A stretch of 12,959 nt of DNA from Promethearchaeota archaeon (GTDB taxonomy: Archaea; Asgardarchaeota; Lokiarchaeia; Sigynarchaeales; SOKP01), in contig JAHPYY010000053.1 in the NCBI GenBank assembly GCA_019058515.1, forward strand, positions 1-12,959, given 5' to 3'. The notes beneath the pieces were generated by a model. That model was given only the letters and a program-made list of their open reading frames with translations, did not search any database and was not told the origin of the DNA. The translations under genes and the position numbers were made by a program. This document shows, piece after piece, positions 1 to 6,869 of this stretch. Numbering within the stretch: the first letter of the stretch is position 1; the number at the start of each line of letters is the position of its first letter.

Positions 1-1230
1 ACTGCCTACTATGGTCATTTCGCAGATCATTTTGGCGATCAATTACTAGGAGAAGCAGTAATTCACGATAGATTAGGTTTAGATCCATTAGGCACTATCG
101 GTGTTAAGACGGGAGGAGCGACAGGTGGCTCAACAATGTGGGAAGCTATTAAAGCCGTTGCTTCAGGATATAGTGACTGTGCATTAGCCTTAGGTTGGGA
201 AAGGATGGACGAGGTTCCTACAGATGAAGGTAATCATCTAATATCTTGCGCCGCAGATAAAGATTGGGAAACACCTTTAGGTCATATTTATACGGGTTAT
301 TATGCTGTGATGGCACAGAGATATTGGCAAATCTTTGGGAAAGCGGAAGATTCTTTTAGAAAAACAATGGCAGAAGTTGCTGTAAAAAACCGTGGATATG
401 CAAGAATGAATCCTCATGCGCACGGTCCAATGAAGATTACCGTAGAAGATGTTATTAATTCTCCTGTAGTTGCCTTTCCTCTCCGAGCTTTGGATTGTTG
501 TTTAATGAGTGTCGGAGCAGCATGTGGTATCGTTTGCGATGAAAAAACTGCTTATGAAATAACCGATAAACCTCTCCGGATTTGGATTGGTGCAGGAAGC
601 CATACCCTAAGAGTTGCTGATCGTCGCAATATGAAAATACCCCTTTTACCAAATGAAAAACCGGGTCAATATGATGATTTAGGTAAAAAGTTTCCAGGTG
701 GTGACAGATATCCCGGATTTAGCAGCTTTTTAGCAGCGCGAGTCGCCGCCTACTATGCATATAACATGACGGGAGTAGTTGATCCAAGCGAAGATTTAGA
801 TGTTGTGGAGCTTCACGATGCGTTTACAATTAGTGATATTCAAACCTATGAAGATATAGGAATTAGACCCTATGGGGAAGGCAGAGATTACATTGAATCT
901 GGCGATGCTTATGTCATCAATCCTAATACTAATAAACCCGGGAAGCTACCTAGCAATCCAAGTGGCGGGTTAATAGGTTGTATGCATGCCGTGGGAGCCA
1001 CAGGATTAATGCAAATTGCAGAGATAGCATATCATATCTGGAATAGATGGGACGAGATTCATGAACCCGAAGAAAAGTGGAAGGAATTTGGTCGTGAAAA
1101 ACCAAAAGATTGGACAAGTCTACAAGTTAAAGGGGCTAAACGCGGGTTAGCTATAAGCCATGCAGGAGTTGGTTCTCACGTTACTTGTACAATTGTAATG
1201 GATCCAAATAAATTAATTAAGGAGGATTAA
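1..1230 (+). CDS. Thiolase-fold (SCP-x/Ltp2-like) protein lacking the nucleophilic cysteine, 5' partial
   Basis: The reading frame is open from base 1, so the methionine at 136 is internal; 409 residues are visible and roughly 45-50 are missing on the left, judged by the usual position of the active site. Thiolase-superfamily features in order: the active-site loop VKTGGATGGST at bases 103-135, the segment VELHDAFT (bases 805-828), the NPSGG...MHAVGATG block with the conserved histidine at bases 985-987, and a C-terminal glycine-rich loop HAGVG. In true thiolases the first loop reads like ACASG; here the cysteine position is glycine (bases 115-117). The C-terminal loop that normally carries the second catalytic cysteine also has none in place. 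Cysteine-less relatives paired with DUF35 proteins include Ltp2, a steroid side-chain retro-aldolase. I infer acyl-CoA carbon-carbon lyase chemistry or a non-catalytic thiolase-like role rather than classical thiolysis. It is probably cotranscribed with the DUF35 gene, which starts three bases after its stop. The family call is strong; the reaction is open. Confidence 0.88.
   Translation, partial: TAYYGHFADHFGDQLLGEAVIHDRLGLDPLGTIGVKTGGATGGSTMWEAIKAVASGYSDCALALGWERMDEVPTDEGNHLISCAADKDWETPLGHIYTGYYAVMAQRYWQIFGKAEDSFRKTMAEVAVKNRGYARMNPHAHGPMKITVEDVINSPVVAFPLRALDCCLMSVGAACGIVCDEKTAYEITDKPLRIWIGAGSHTLRVADRRNMKIPLLPNEKPGQYDDLGKKFPGGDRYPGFSSFLAARVAAYYAYNMTGVVDPSEDLDVVELHDAFTISDIQTYEDIGIRPYGEGRDYIESGDAYVINPNTNKPGKLPSNPSGGLIGCMHAVGATGLMQIAEIAYHIWNRWDEIHEPEEKWKEFGREKPKDWTSLQVKGAKRGLAISHAGVGSHVTCTIVMDPNKLIKED
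1221..1225 (+). promoter_or_regulatory. Strong Shine-Dalgarno site for the DUF35 gene
   Basis: GGAGG lies eight bases before the ATG at 1234 and inside the last codons of the thiolase-fold gene. It is the clearest ribosome binding site in the window. It fixes the DUF35 start and indicates translation of the second cistron from a shared message. Confidence 0.8.
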
Positions 1231-1233
1231 AAA

Positions 1234-1836
1234 ATGCCAAAAACAAATGAAGAGAAAGGTTATGTAGATATAATAAATGGAAGGTATAAACCCCGAGGAA
1301 AATTTCATATCATTGAAGCAAATCAACCTATCTTTAATAAAGATACCGGAAAATTAGCAGGAGTCACTAATCCAAGAGATATGACTTATATCCATTCATA
1401 TGGTGGAGAAGCCCCGTTTTTCGAGGGAATTGGCAAAGGAAAGCTTTTAGCAACTAGATGTGATAACGATAAATGCGATACGAAAGGATCTATTCATATC
1501 CCCTTTAGAATTTATTGTCCTGACTGTTTACGGAAAGCAACGGTAGTTGATATCACTGAGAAAGCTAAGAAAACTGCAAAAATACACTCATTCATAATCA
1601 CTCATCGTTCTGGAGCTTTTAATACCTTGCCAAAACCCATTAAATTTATTAACGTAGAGTTTGATGAAGAAGTAGTAACTATTTTGATGAGTGTTTTAGC
1701 TGTAGGTGATCCTGAAATAGGTAAACGAGTCGTACCTATCTTTAATACTAAGAGACCTAAATACACAATTACTGATCTAAGATTCGTGGTCGAAAACACT
1801 CCCGAAAGTGAATTACCAGAAAATTTTACTTACTAA
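1234..1836 (+). CDS. DUF35 zinc-ribbon/OB-fold acyl-CoA-associated protein
   Basis: This 200-residue protein has the DUF35 layout. A short helical lead (FFEGIGKGKLLATRC, about 62-76) runs into a rubredoxin-like zinc ribbon with C76, C81, C95 and C98, and an OB-fold follows at about 102-185. DUF35 proteins bind thiolase-fold partners and help present CoA substrates; known examples are the archaeal acetoacetyl-CoA thiolase/HMG-CoA synthase complex, BbsA with BbsB, and ChsH2 with Ltp2. The close spacing to the upstream thiolase-fold gene and the strong GGAGG point to an obligate two-subunit enzyme. It is longer than the usual roughly 130-residue DUF35 protein because about 60 residues precede the zinc ribbon; these could be a docking arm for the partner. 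The ATG at 1234 is supported by the ribosome binding site. A T8 tract follows the stop. Confidence 0.9.
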   Translation: MPKTNEEKGYVDIINGRYKPRGKFHIIEANQPIFNKDTGKLAGVTNPRDMTYIHSYGGEAPFFEGIGKGKLLATRCDNDKCDTKGSIHIPFRIYCPDCLRKATVVDITEKAKKTAKIHSFIITHRSGAFNTLPKPIKFINVEFDEEVVTILMSVLAVGDPEIGKRVVPIFNTKRPKYTITDLRFVVENTPESELPENFTY

Positions 1837-1844
1837 TTTTTTTT
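1837..1844 (+). terminator. T8 tract after the thiolase/DUF35 operon
   Basis: Eight consecutive T residues begin directly after the stop codon, with no GC-rich hairpin before them. This is the form expected of an archaeal oligo-T terminator. The next gene lies on the other strand, which fits an operon end here. Confidence 0.5.
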
Positions 1845-2007
1845 ATTAAATTTATTTCAATAACTCCAATTTTTAACGAATAGGGAGTAGCATATAGGAT
1901 TAATTAGGTGATTCTCATTTTAAGATGATCTATAGCATCCTACTTTTGTAATAAAAGATTTATTTTTAAAATTAAGAAGTAAGAAAAAAGTTCTTATTTA
2001 GGTTAGC

Positions 2008-4083
2008 TCAAATCAGGAACCAGAAAATCATTGACAGTAGGAACAAAACGCTAGCTACTAAGAATAGAGCGTAATGTATTATTCTTACAGTAGACAAGTA
2101 TTCTTGCTTTTCTCCTCGCTCATTCCTTTCTCTCCACCACTTGACTAAGGTCAAAATCGCGGTTAGAATTGAAAGTATAAAAGCTGTTGTAGGAATGATG
2201 ACCATAAGGGTTGCATAGTCTCTCTGGATTACCGAAAAATCTAAATTTAAAAGCCATCCAAGATAAACGCCTGCAGTTACTAAATTTAATAAACTCGACA
2301 ACCATTCAGTAAGTCGAATTACTCTGGTAATGGGTGTAAATCTATCACTGGTTCGTTTTCGCAGTTTATTCACTACTACAGTTGTTGGCCATCCTATGAC
2401 CACTGTAACGAAAATAAGCAACGGAAAGAATATGAGGAAATATTGAACTTCGGAGGATTCGTACCATTCAATTCTTTCTAAAGATTGCCCTATAAACAGC
2501 GTAGTGTAGGCGTACACAATGCGTCCATTCTCTTCCTCGATGAAAGCAATCTTAATGTCCCCGCCTATTTCTTGGAACACATTATAGTCTATCTCGATGA
2601 AGTTCCATCCATTGATGCTAAGAGTTCCATTAGGTAACGCAATTGCCCTATATATTAATCTATCATAAGCGAGTAAATACACGCTTTTCTCGAAGGACGC
2701 ACATGGCATTACGGTTAATCGATAATCTCCAGTAAATTTACTCACATGTTCTCGAAAATTAGGCACGGGCGTGATAGACAGTGGTTCTGAGTCCTGAGTG
2801 AAAAAGTAGTTTTCGAACATTTTGCTAAACTCGTTTTTGGCTAAGGTCATCTCTCCGGGTATCGTTGCGTACAGAGGGTTATAAGTGTTTATCGAAAAGA
2901 ATATGCCTACATTTAATTCTGGTATTAAAATCATACGGCTATGATTTGGTATAGAATCTCCGTCGTGTTCAATTACCCGATAATCACCGACGAAATCTTC
3001 CCAAAATCCATAAGTTACACCAGGAAGCCTTGGGTGGGTTATGAATTGGGTGGAATGCATAGTTTTAATAGAAGAGCTATCAAGGAGCTGAGTTCCATTG
3101 TAAATACCGTCGTTAAGATGAGCTGCTATGTATTTTGCCATATCTGTGACTGTTGAAGTAAGCCCCCCTGCTCCAGGACATACACTTAATTGCCATGATC
3201 GAGTAGTAAATTCGCCTTGGTCGTAAATATAACCTTTTGTCCTCTGAGCTGCCAATTCAATAGGTATAGGTTGTTCGAAAGTACTCATCTCCATTCCAAG
3301 TGGATTGAAAATGTTTTCTTTTATATATTGCGTAAACGACGCACCACTGACTTCTTGAACTATGTAAGCAGCCAAGCTCGAACCATAGTTTGAATAGCTA
3401 ACGAGTTCACCGGGAGCCCGGATTCGAGCGGGTAAAGTCGTCATTAATATTTCCTCATGCGTTCGAATTTTTCCTTCAGAGTCAGTTGAACCAACAAAAA
3501 GTGTGTCAGCGAATCCGGCACTGTGCGTTAGAAGATGATGCAAGGTTATTGGTTCGGGAAAAGTATCGGGGATTTTAAACGCAGTTAGGTAATTGTTTAC
3601 ATCAGCATTTAAATCAAGTAAGCCTCGTTTGACTAGCTGCATGACGGCAGTAGCCATTACATTTTTTGAGACGGAAGCAGCATAAAATAATGTCGCATTT
3701 GCATCTACAGGAAGTTGATTCTCTACATCAGCATAACCATATCCTTTTGAGAATATTATTTCACTATCTTTTACGACAGAGATCGCCATTCCCGCAATGT
3801 TAAATTGCTCTAAAAAATCAGGTGCTGCCTCATCAAAGAATGTTGTAACATTTAAGACATCTAATTCATGTATATCTGATGATTTCAAATCGAGCGGGTA
3901 AAAATGCGAGAACTCTTGAGAATCAATCCATGGCAGAACAAGAAATAACGCAGTGAAAGATTGTATTGCGCAAGTTAAGATCGTAATTGATAGTCCTGTA
4001 AACATCAATAGATTTCTTTGACGCAAGTTTAAACTGAATTGATTTTTCCTAATTAGTTTTTTCATAATTTTTTTGTGTTTCAT
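2008..4083 (-). CDS. Membrane-anchored serine beta-lactamase-like hydrolase (peptidase S12 family)
   Basis: Numbering is from the ATG at 4083 (691 residues). A basic N-terminus and a hydrophobic segment at about 25-51 would anchor the protein. The beta-lactamase/D-Ala-D-Ala carboxypeptidase-like fold follows, with the SxxK motif SVSK (S137, K140), the YxN motif YSN (Y230, N232) and HDG at 373-375 in the place of the KTG motif. After a region of about 130 residues that I cannot name come four C-terminal membrane segments, at about 547-572, 596-618, 624-649 and 667-691. The catalytic domain is therefore probably outside the cell. All three catalytic motifs are present, so it is likely an active esterase, peptidase or amidase; the substrate is unknown, and antibiotic resistance should not be assumed. 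The frame extends upstream to a GTG at 4179, but that leaves two bases to the divergent gene and would translate the TATA-like stretch. ATG 4083, or 4065, is preferred. The winged-helix gene next door is the likely regulator. Confidence 0.85.
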   Translation of the reverse strand: MKHKKIMKKLIRKNQFSLNLRQRNLLMFTGLSITILTCAIQSFTALFLVLPWIDSQEFSHFYPLDLKSSDIHELDVLNVTTFFDEAAPDFLEQFNIAGMAISVVKDSEIIFSKGYGYADVENQLPVDANATLFYAASVSKNVMATAVMQLVKRGLLDLNADVNNYLTAFKIPDTFPEPITLHHLLTHSAGFADTLFVGSTDSEGKIRTHEEILMTTLPARIRAPGELVSYSNYGSSLAAYIVQEVSGASFTQYIKENIFNPLGMEMSTFEQPIPIELAAQRTKGYIYDQGEFTTRSWQLSVCPGAGGLTSTVTDMAKYIAAHLNDGIYNGTQLLDSSSIKTMHSTQFITHPRLPGVTYGFWEDFVGDYRVIEHDGDSIPNHSRMILIPELNVGIFFSINTYNPLYATIPGEMTLAKNEFSKMFENYFFTQDSEPLSITPVPNFREHVSKFTGDYRLTVMPCASFEKSVYLLAYDRLIYRAIALPNGTLSINGWNFIEIDYNVFQEIGGDIKIAFIEEENGRIVYAYTTLFIGQSLERIEWYESSEVQYFLIFFPLLIFVTVVIGWPTTVVVNKLRKRTSDRFTPITRVIRLTEWLSSLLNLVTAGVYLGWLLNLDFSVIQRDYATLMVIIPTTAFILSILTAILTLVKWWRERNERGEKQEYLSTVRIIHYALFLVASVLFLLSMIFWFLI

Positions 4084-4093
4084 TTTTTGTATA

Positions 4094-4111
4094 AACGCAA
4101 ACGCTTGCGTT
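4094..4111. promoter_or_regulatory. Perfect inverted repeat, candidate operator
   Basis: AACGCAA and TTGCGTT form a perfect 7-base inverted repeat around the spacer ACGC. It lies between the TATA-like stretch at 4121-4140 and the ATG at 4083, close to where transcription of the hydrolase gene should begin. A dimeric winged-helix repressor bound here would block it. The natural candidate is the divergent regulator at 4182. The symmetry is seen directly; operator function is inferred. Confidence 0.45.
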
Positions 4112-4120
4112 AAAGAAAGC

Positions 4121-4140
4121 GATATACATATATATACTTT
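4121..4140. promoter_or_regulatory. Symmetric TATA-like element between divergent genes
   Basis: A run of alternating T and A (TATACATATATATAC at its core) reads as a TATA box on both strands. On the minus strand it would place initiation about 25 bases on, near 4100, giving the hydrolase ATG at 4083 a short leader. On the plus strand initiation would fall near 4160, ahead of the regulator ATG at 4182. It may serve both genes or only one. Confidence 0.45.
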
Positions 4141-4181
4141 TTGCATTAATAAAATTGTGAATATATGAGTGGTAATCACTT

Positions 4182-4769
4182 ATGGAGAAGTTAAAATTAT
4201 TAAAACTATTTGATAATCCTACGAGATCACAAATTTCGTTGAATTTGATTGTTTACAAAGAATTAAGCGCCTCGCAACTTTCTAAAAAAATTGACAAAAA
4301 TATTTCAACTATCACGCGAAACTTAGAGGAAATGAAAGAAGTGGACTTGATTAGGATTTCTAGAACCGAAATGAAGAATAACTTTCAGATTAAGTTCTGG
4401 AAGTTAAATCCCAGCATTTTAGAAGTTAATTTATCCTTAAGCGAGGAATTTGCTATATCTCTATCAGACAAAAAACGAAAAGAGCTGCTGAAACAAGTCG
4501 ATAACCTAATGATCCTTACTCAAGGAATTATCAAAAGTATTTTAGAGCAAGGTATAAGAAATCGTAGAGTAAAAACCAACTTACATATGCTATTTCTTGA
4601 TAAAAAAGCGGCTAAATTACTTGACGAGGAGTTTGGTCAATTTATTCAGTCTTTTCTCGAGAGAAACCAATCTAGGATTTCCTCAGATTTAGAAAGTATT
4701 GGTGAAGAAAACTTCTTGTTCTTCTCAATATCTTCTCAATTAAAAAAAGTACTAGGTAAATCCAAATAA
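4182..4769 (+). CDS. Winged-helix (ArsR-like) transcriptional regulator
   Basis: This 195-residue cytoplasmic protein opens with an ArsR/MarR-like winged helix. LFDNPTRSQISLNLI leads into the helix-turn-helix at about 28-50 (LSASQLSKKIDKN, then ISTITRNLEEM), and a wing follows at about 56-75. The rest, about 85-195, is largely helical and charged and probably forms the dimer interface; I see no cysteine cluster or recognisable ligand domain. It is transcribed divergently from the membrane hydrolase, and the control region between them holds an inverted repeat. Repression or activation of that gene, and of itself, is the simplest reading. A similar role for the BKACE genes converging from the right cannot be excluded. 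The ATG at 4182 is the first in frame and needs no Shine-Dalgarno site if the leader is short. Weak T runs follow the stop at 4777-4785. Confidence 0.8.
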   Translation: MEKLKLLKLFDNPTRSQISLNLIVYKELSASQLSKKIDKNISTITRNLEEMKEVDLIRISRTEMKNNFQIKFWKLNPSILEVNLSLSEEFAISLSDKKRKELLKQVDNLMILTQGIIKSILEQGIRNRRVKTNLHMLFLDKKAAKLLDEEFGQFIQSFLERNQSRISSDLESIGEENFLFFSISSQLKKVLGKSK

Positions 4770-4821
4770 TTGACTATTTTCTTTTAATAGGAATGTAGGA
4801 TTCATCTCAAATTTAAGAAAA

Positions 4822-4832
4822 TTTAGAAAAAA
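4822..4832 (-). terminator. T-rich tract after the downstream BKACE gene
   Basis: Read on the minus strand, six T residues (4832 to 4827) begin one base after the TAA stop, and further T-rich sequence follows. This fits an archaeal oligo-T terminator. No hairpin precedes it. Confidence 0.4.
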
Positions 4833-4833
4833 G

Positions 4834-5715
4834 TTAATTTTTCAAGTGAAAGATTTTTCTCGTTTCAGTGGGGGTCGCAACCTCCCTTCCCGCAATTTTT
4901 GCGACTTTAGCAGCCCATTCGACTTGTTCGTAGCTTCCTTTGGCTAATTCTCCGCTTGGAACGCGTATATTATCTTCAAGCCCCACTCGTATATGACCAC
5001 CCCACGCTGCTGCGGAGAGCCCCGCTTGAAATTGATTCTTAGATACACCACAAACGCTCCATGTACTTCCCTCAGGCATTAAGTTTAACAAGTTTCCGAA
5101 GTTGGTTGGGCTAAATGGAACTCCTCCTAACACTCCAAAAACTAACTGGAAATGTAAAGGTTGTTCAAACAATCCCTGTTGCTTGTTGAGGAACAGCATG
5201 TTATACATTCCTCCGAAATCGTAGATTTCCATTTCGGGTTTGGTACCAACTTTCTTCATTTCTTTAGCAAACTTCTCTATTAAGCGAAAGTTGTTGGTGA
5301 ACACATTTTTATTTCCCATTACTACTTTTCCTGTTTTGAAGTCCCCAACGCTAAAATTCATGGAATTAGTGTTTAATGACGCTAATGGAGGTTTGAAAGT
5401 CTGAACGGGTAATATTCTTTCCTTTTCAGTGGCTACAGTACTAATCGCAGTGCTTAGATTGATTAGGATTTCCGGTGCCTTATCGTGAATCATATCTAGA
5501 ACTGCCTTAATCTGATCTAATTCGGCAGTAGGATTACCTTTTTCTGGATCGCGAGCGTGAATATGCACAATACTAGCTCCCGCATCGTAACACTTTTTTG
5601 CTTCCTCTCCAAATTCTTCGGGCGTATACGGAACTGCTGGATTTTGTCTTTTAACGGTTACTGCTCCCGCAAGCGCTGCCGAAATTACTAATTTCTTTGA
5701 TAATTCTTCTGACAT
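4834..5715 (-). CDS. Beta-keto acid cleavage enzyme (BKACE, DUF849), copy 1
   Basis: BKACE enzymes are zinc-dependent TIM-barrel proteins that react a beta-keto acid with acetyl-CoA (or another acyl-CoA) to give acetoacetate and a new acyl-CoA; the founding member is Kce of lysine fermentation. This 293-residue protein has the zinc HxH motif in VHIHARDP (H51, H53), NLSTAIS at 86-92, SMNFSVGD at 118-125, and GGHIRVGLEDN (H241, E247), whose glutamate is the third zinc ligand in Kce. The frame runs upstream to a TTG at 5778, but the ATG at 5715 is chosen because it gives the same N-terminus as the paralogue (MSxxLSKKxVISAAL) and has AGGT about nine bases upstream. It follows copy 2 after 154 bases that include a T11 tract, so it probably has its own promoter. 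The acid it cleaves cannot be read from the sequence. Confidence 0.92.
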   Translation of the reverse strand: MSEELSKKLVISAALAGAVTVKRQNPAVPYTPEEFGEEAKKCYDAGASIVHIHARDPEKGNPTAELDQIKAVLDMIHDKAPEILINLSTAISTVATEKERILPVQTFKPPLASLNTNSMNFSVGDFKTGKVVMGNKNVFTNNFRLIEKFAKEMKKVGTKPEMEIYDFGGMYNMLFLNKQQGLFEQPLHFQLVFGVLGGVPFSPTNFGNLLNLMPEGSTWSVCGVSKNQFQAGLSAAAWGGHIRVGLEDNIRVPSGELAKGSYEQVEWAAKVAKIAGREVATPTETRKIFHLKN

Positions 5716-5796
5716 TATAAATAGACCTTTTATTAATCTTAAAGAACTGTAATTAAGATAAATAGGATTTTGAACCAAATAAATTTATTAAACTTA

Positions 5797-5808
5797 AAGC
5801 GACCGCTT
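5797..5808. repeat. Short inverted repeat upstream of BKACE copy 1
   Basis: AAGCG and CGCTT form a 5-base inverted repeat around AC. It sits about 80 bases upstream of the BKACE copy 1 start and just beyond the T11 tract. It is the only GC-rich spot in this spacer and could be an operator half-site pair. It could also be chance. Confidence 0.25.
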
Positions 5809-5816
5809 CAATTATT

Positions 5817-5827
5817 AAAAAAAAAAA
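5817..5827 (-). terminator. T11 tract between the two BKACE genes
   Basis: On the minus strand, eleven T residues lie about 45 bases beyond the stop of BKACE copy 2. An uninterrupted run of this length is a good archaeal terminator candidate. It argues that the two paralogues are separate or partly separate transcription units. Confidence 0.5.
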
Positions 5828-5869
5828 TAATATTGGAAATAGATAGTCAAACTTGTTAATTGGGAGTTT

Positions 5870-6742
5870 TTACTTAGGTAAGTGCAAAATTTCTCTCGTT
5901 TCGTCTATTGTTGCCGGTTCTCGCCCGGCAAGCTTAAGGACATTAACGGCCCACTCAACTTGTTCCCAACTACCTTTCGCTAACTCACCATGGATATTGC
6001 GGATATTATCTTCCAAGCCAACTCGAATATGTCCACCTAATGCTGCAGCACACATCCCTGCTGTAAATTGTTGGCTTGAAACTCCGCACACCGACCAAGT
6101 AGCATCTGGAGGCTTCCTATGTAGCAAATAATTTAAATTTTCTACGCTAAAAGGTATTCCACCTAAAACTCCAAATACAAACTGGAAATGTAGTGGTTCT
6201 TCAATTAAACCAGATCTTTGGAGAAATATAATATTATACATGCCACCAGCATCGTAAATTTCTATTTCAGGCTTAGTTTGAGCCCTTTTCATTGCCTTGG
6301 CTAACCGCGTTATCAATTTAAAGCTGTTTTCAAAAATCGATTCGATTTGAACTTCTCCAGATCTCCAATCCCCAACCGCAAAGTTCATACTTGCCGAATT
6401 AAGCGAAGCTAAATTAGGCTGGAAAGTTTTTATTGGTGCAACGCGCTGTTTAGGGGTAGCATTTACGCTAATAGCTGAACTTAAGTTTATTAAAATTTCA
6501 GGACATTTTTCCTTAATAGCAGACAAGGTTGCCTCGTAGAATTTAAGATCTGGAGTAGCTAATTGAGTCGCGGGATCTCGCATATGTAAATGAACGATAG
6601 CGGCTCCAGCATCGTAACATTTTTTAGATTCCTCTGCATACTCTTCGGCAGTTATCGGAATAGCCGGATTCTGCTCTTTTCTGGTAATAGCACCACAAAG
6701 GGCAGCGGAAATTACACATTTCTTAGAAAGATCTTTACTCAT
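5870..6742 (-). CDS. Beta-keto acid cleavage enzyme (BKACE, DUF849), copy 2
   Basis: This 290-residue protein is a paralogue of the downstream gene: 36 of the first 50 residues match by eye and there is only one short length difference. The zinc motif is VHLHMRDP (H51, H53) and GGHIRVGLEDN supplies H238 and E244, so both copies look catalytically complete. Differences cluster in the loop after the HxH motif and in the middle of the barrel (SIFENSFKLITRLAKAMK region, about 135-152), where substrate specificity could differ. Both copies read NLS[ST]AIS where many family members have a TTG-type loop. The ATG at 6742 is the only sensible start. A TTTAAATAC stretch near 6810-6820 on the minus strand may be its TATA box. 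The tandem arrangement suggests a fairly recent duplication followed by specialisation on two beta-keto acids. Confidence 0.92.
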   Translation of the reverse strand: MSKDLSKKCVISAALCGAITRKEQNPAIPITAEEYAEESKKCYDAGAAIVHLHMRDPATQLATPDLKFYEATLSAIKEKCPEILINLSSAISVNATPKQRVAPIKTFQPNLASLNSASMNFAVGDWRSGEVQIESIFENSFKLITRLAKAMKRAQTKPEIEIYDAGGMYNIIFLQRSGLIEEPLHFQFVFGVLGGIPFSVENLNYLLHRKPPDATWSVCGVSSQQFTAGMCAAALGGHIRVGLEDNIRNIHGELAKGSWEQVEWAVNVLKLAGREPATIDETREILHLPK

Positions 6743-6869
6743 TTTATTTCACACTCTTGTATAATGTTATCAACAAGGATTTAATATTTGATTAAATTAT
6801 TAGATGTCTTTGTATTTAAACTTTAAAAATGAGGTTAATTTCGAAATTACTGTCAAAAACTCTCATCCT

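Noticed and set aside
136..1230. Methionine at 136 as the start of the thiolase-fold gene
   Set aside because: The frame is open to base 1 and the upstream codons encode the first half of the conserved active-site loop, so the gene begins outside the window.
4084..4179. GTG at 4179 as the start of the serine hydrolase
   Set aside because: It would leave two bases to the divergent regulator ATG and translate the TATA-like stretch and the palindrome; ATG 4083 or 4065 gives a normal basic N-terminus before the anchor.
5716..5778. TTG at 5778 as the start of BKACE copy 1
   Set aside because: The added 21 residues have no counterpart in the paralogue, whose start aligns with ATG 5715.
5853..6131. 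Plus-strand frame antisense to BKACE copy 2
   Set aside because: It lies opposite a well-conserved enzyme and its translation shows no family pattern; it is a shadow of the real gene.
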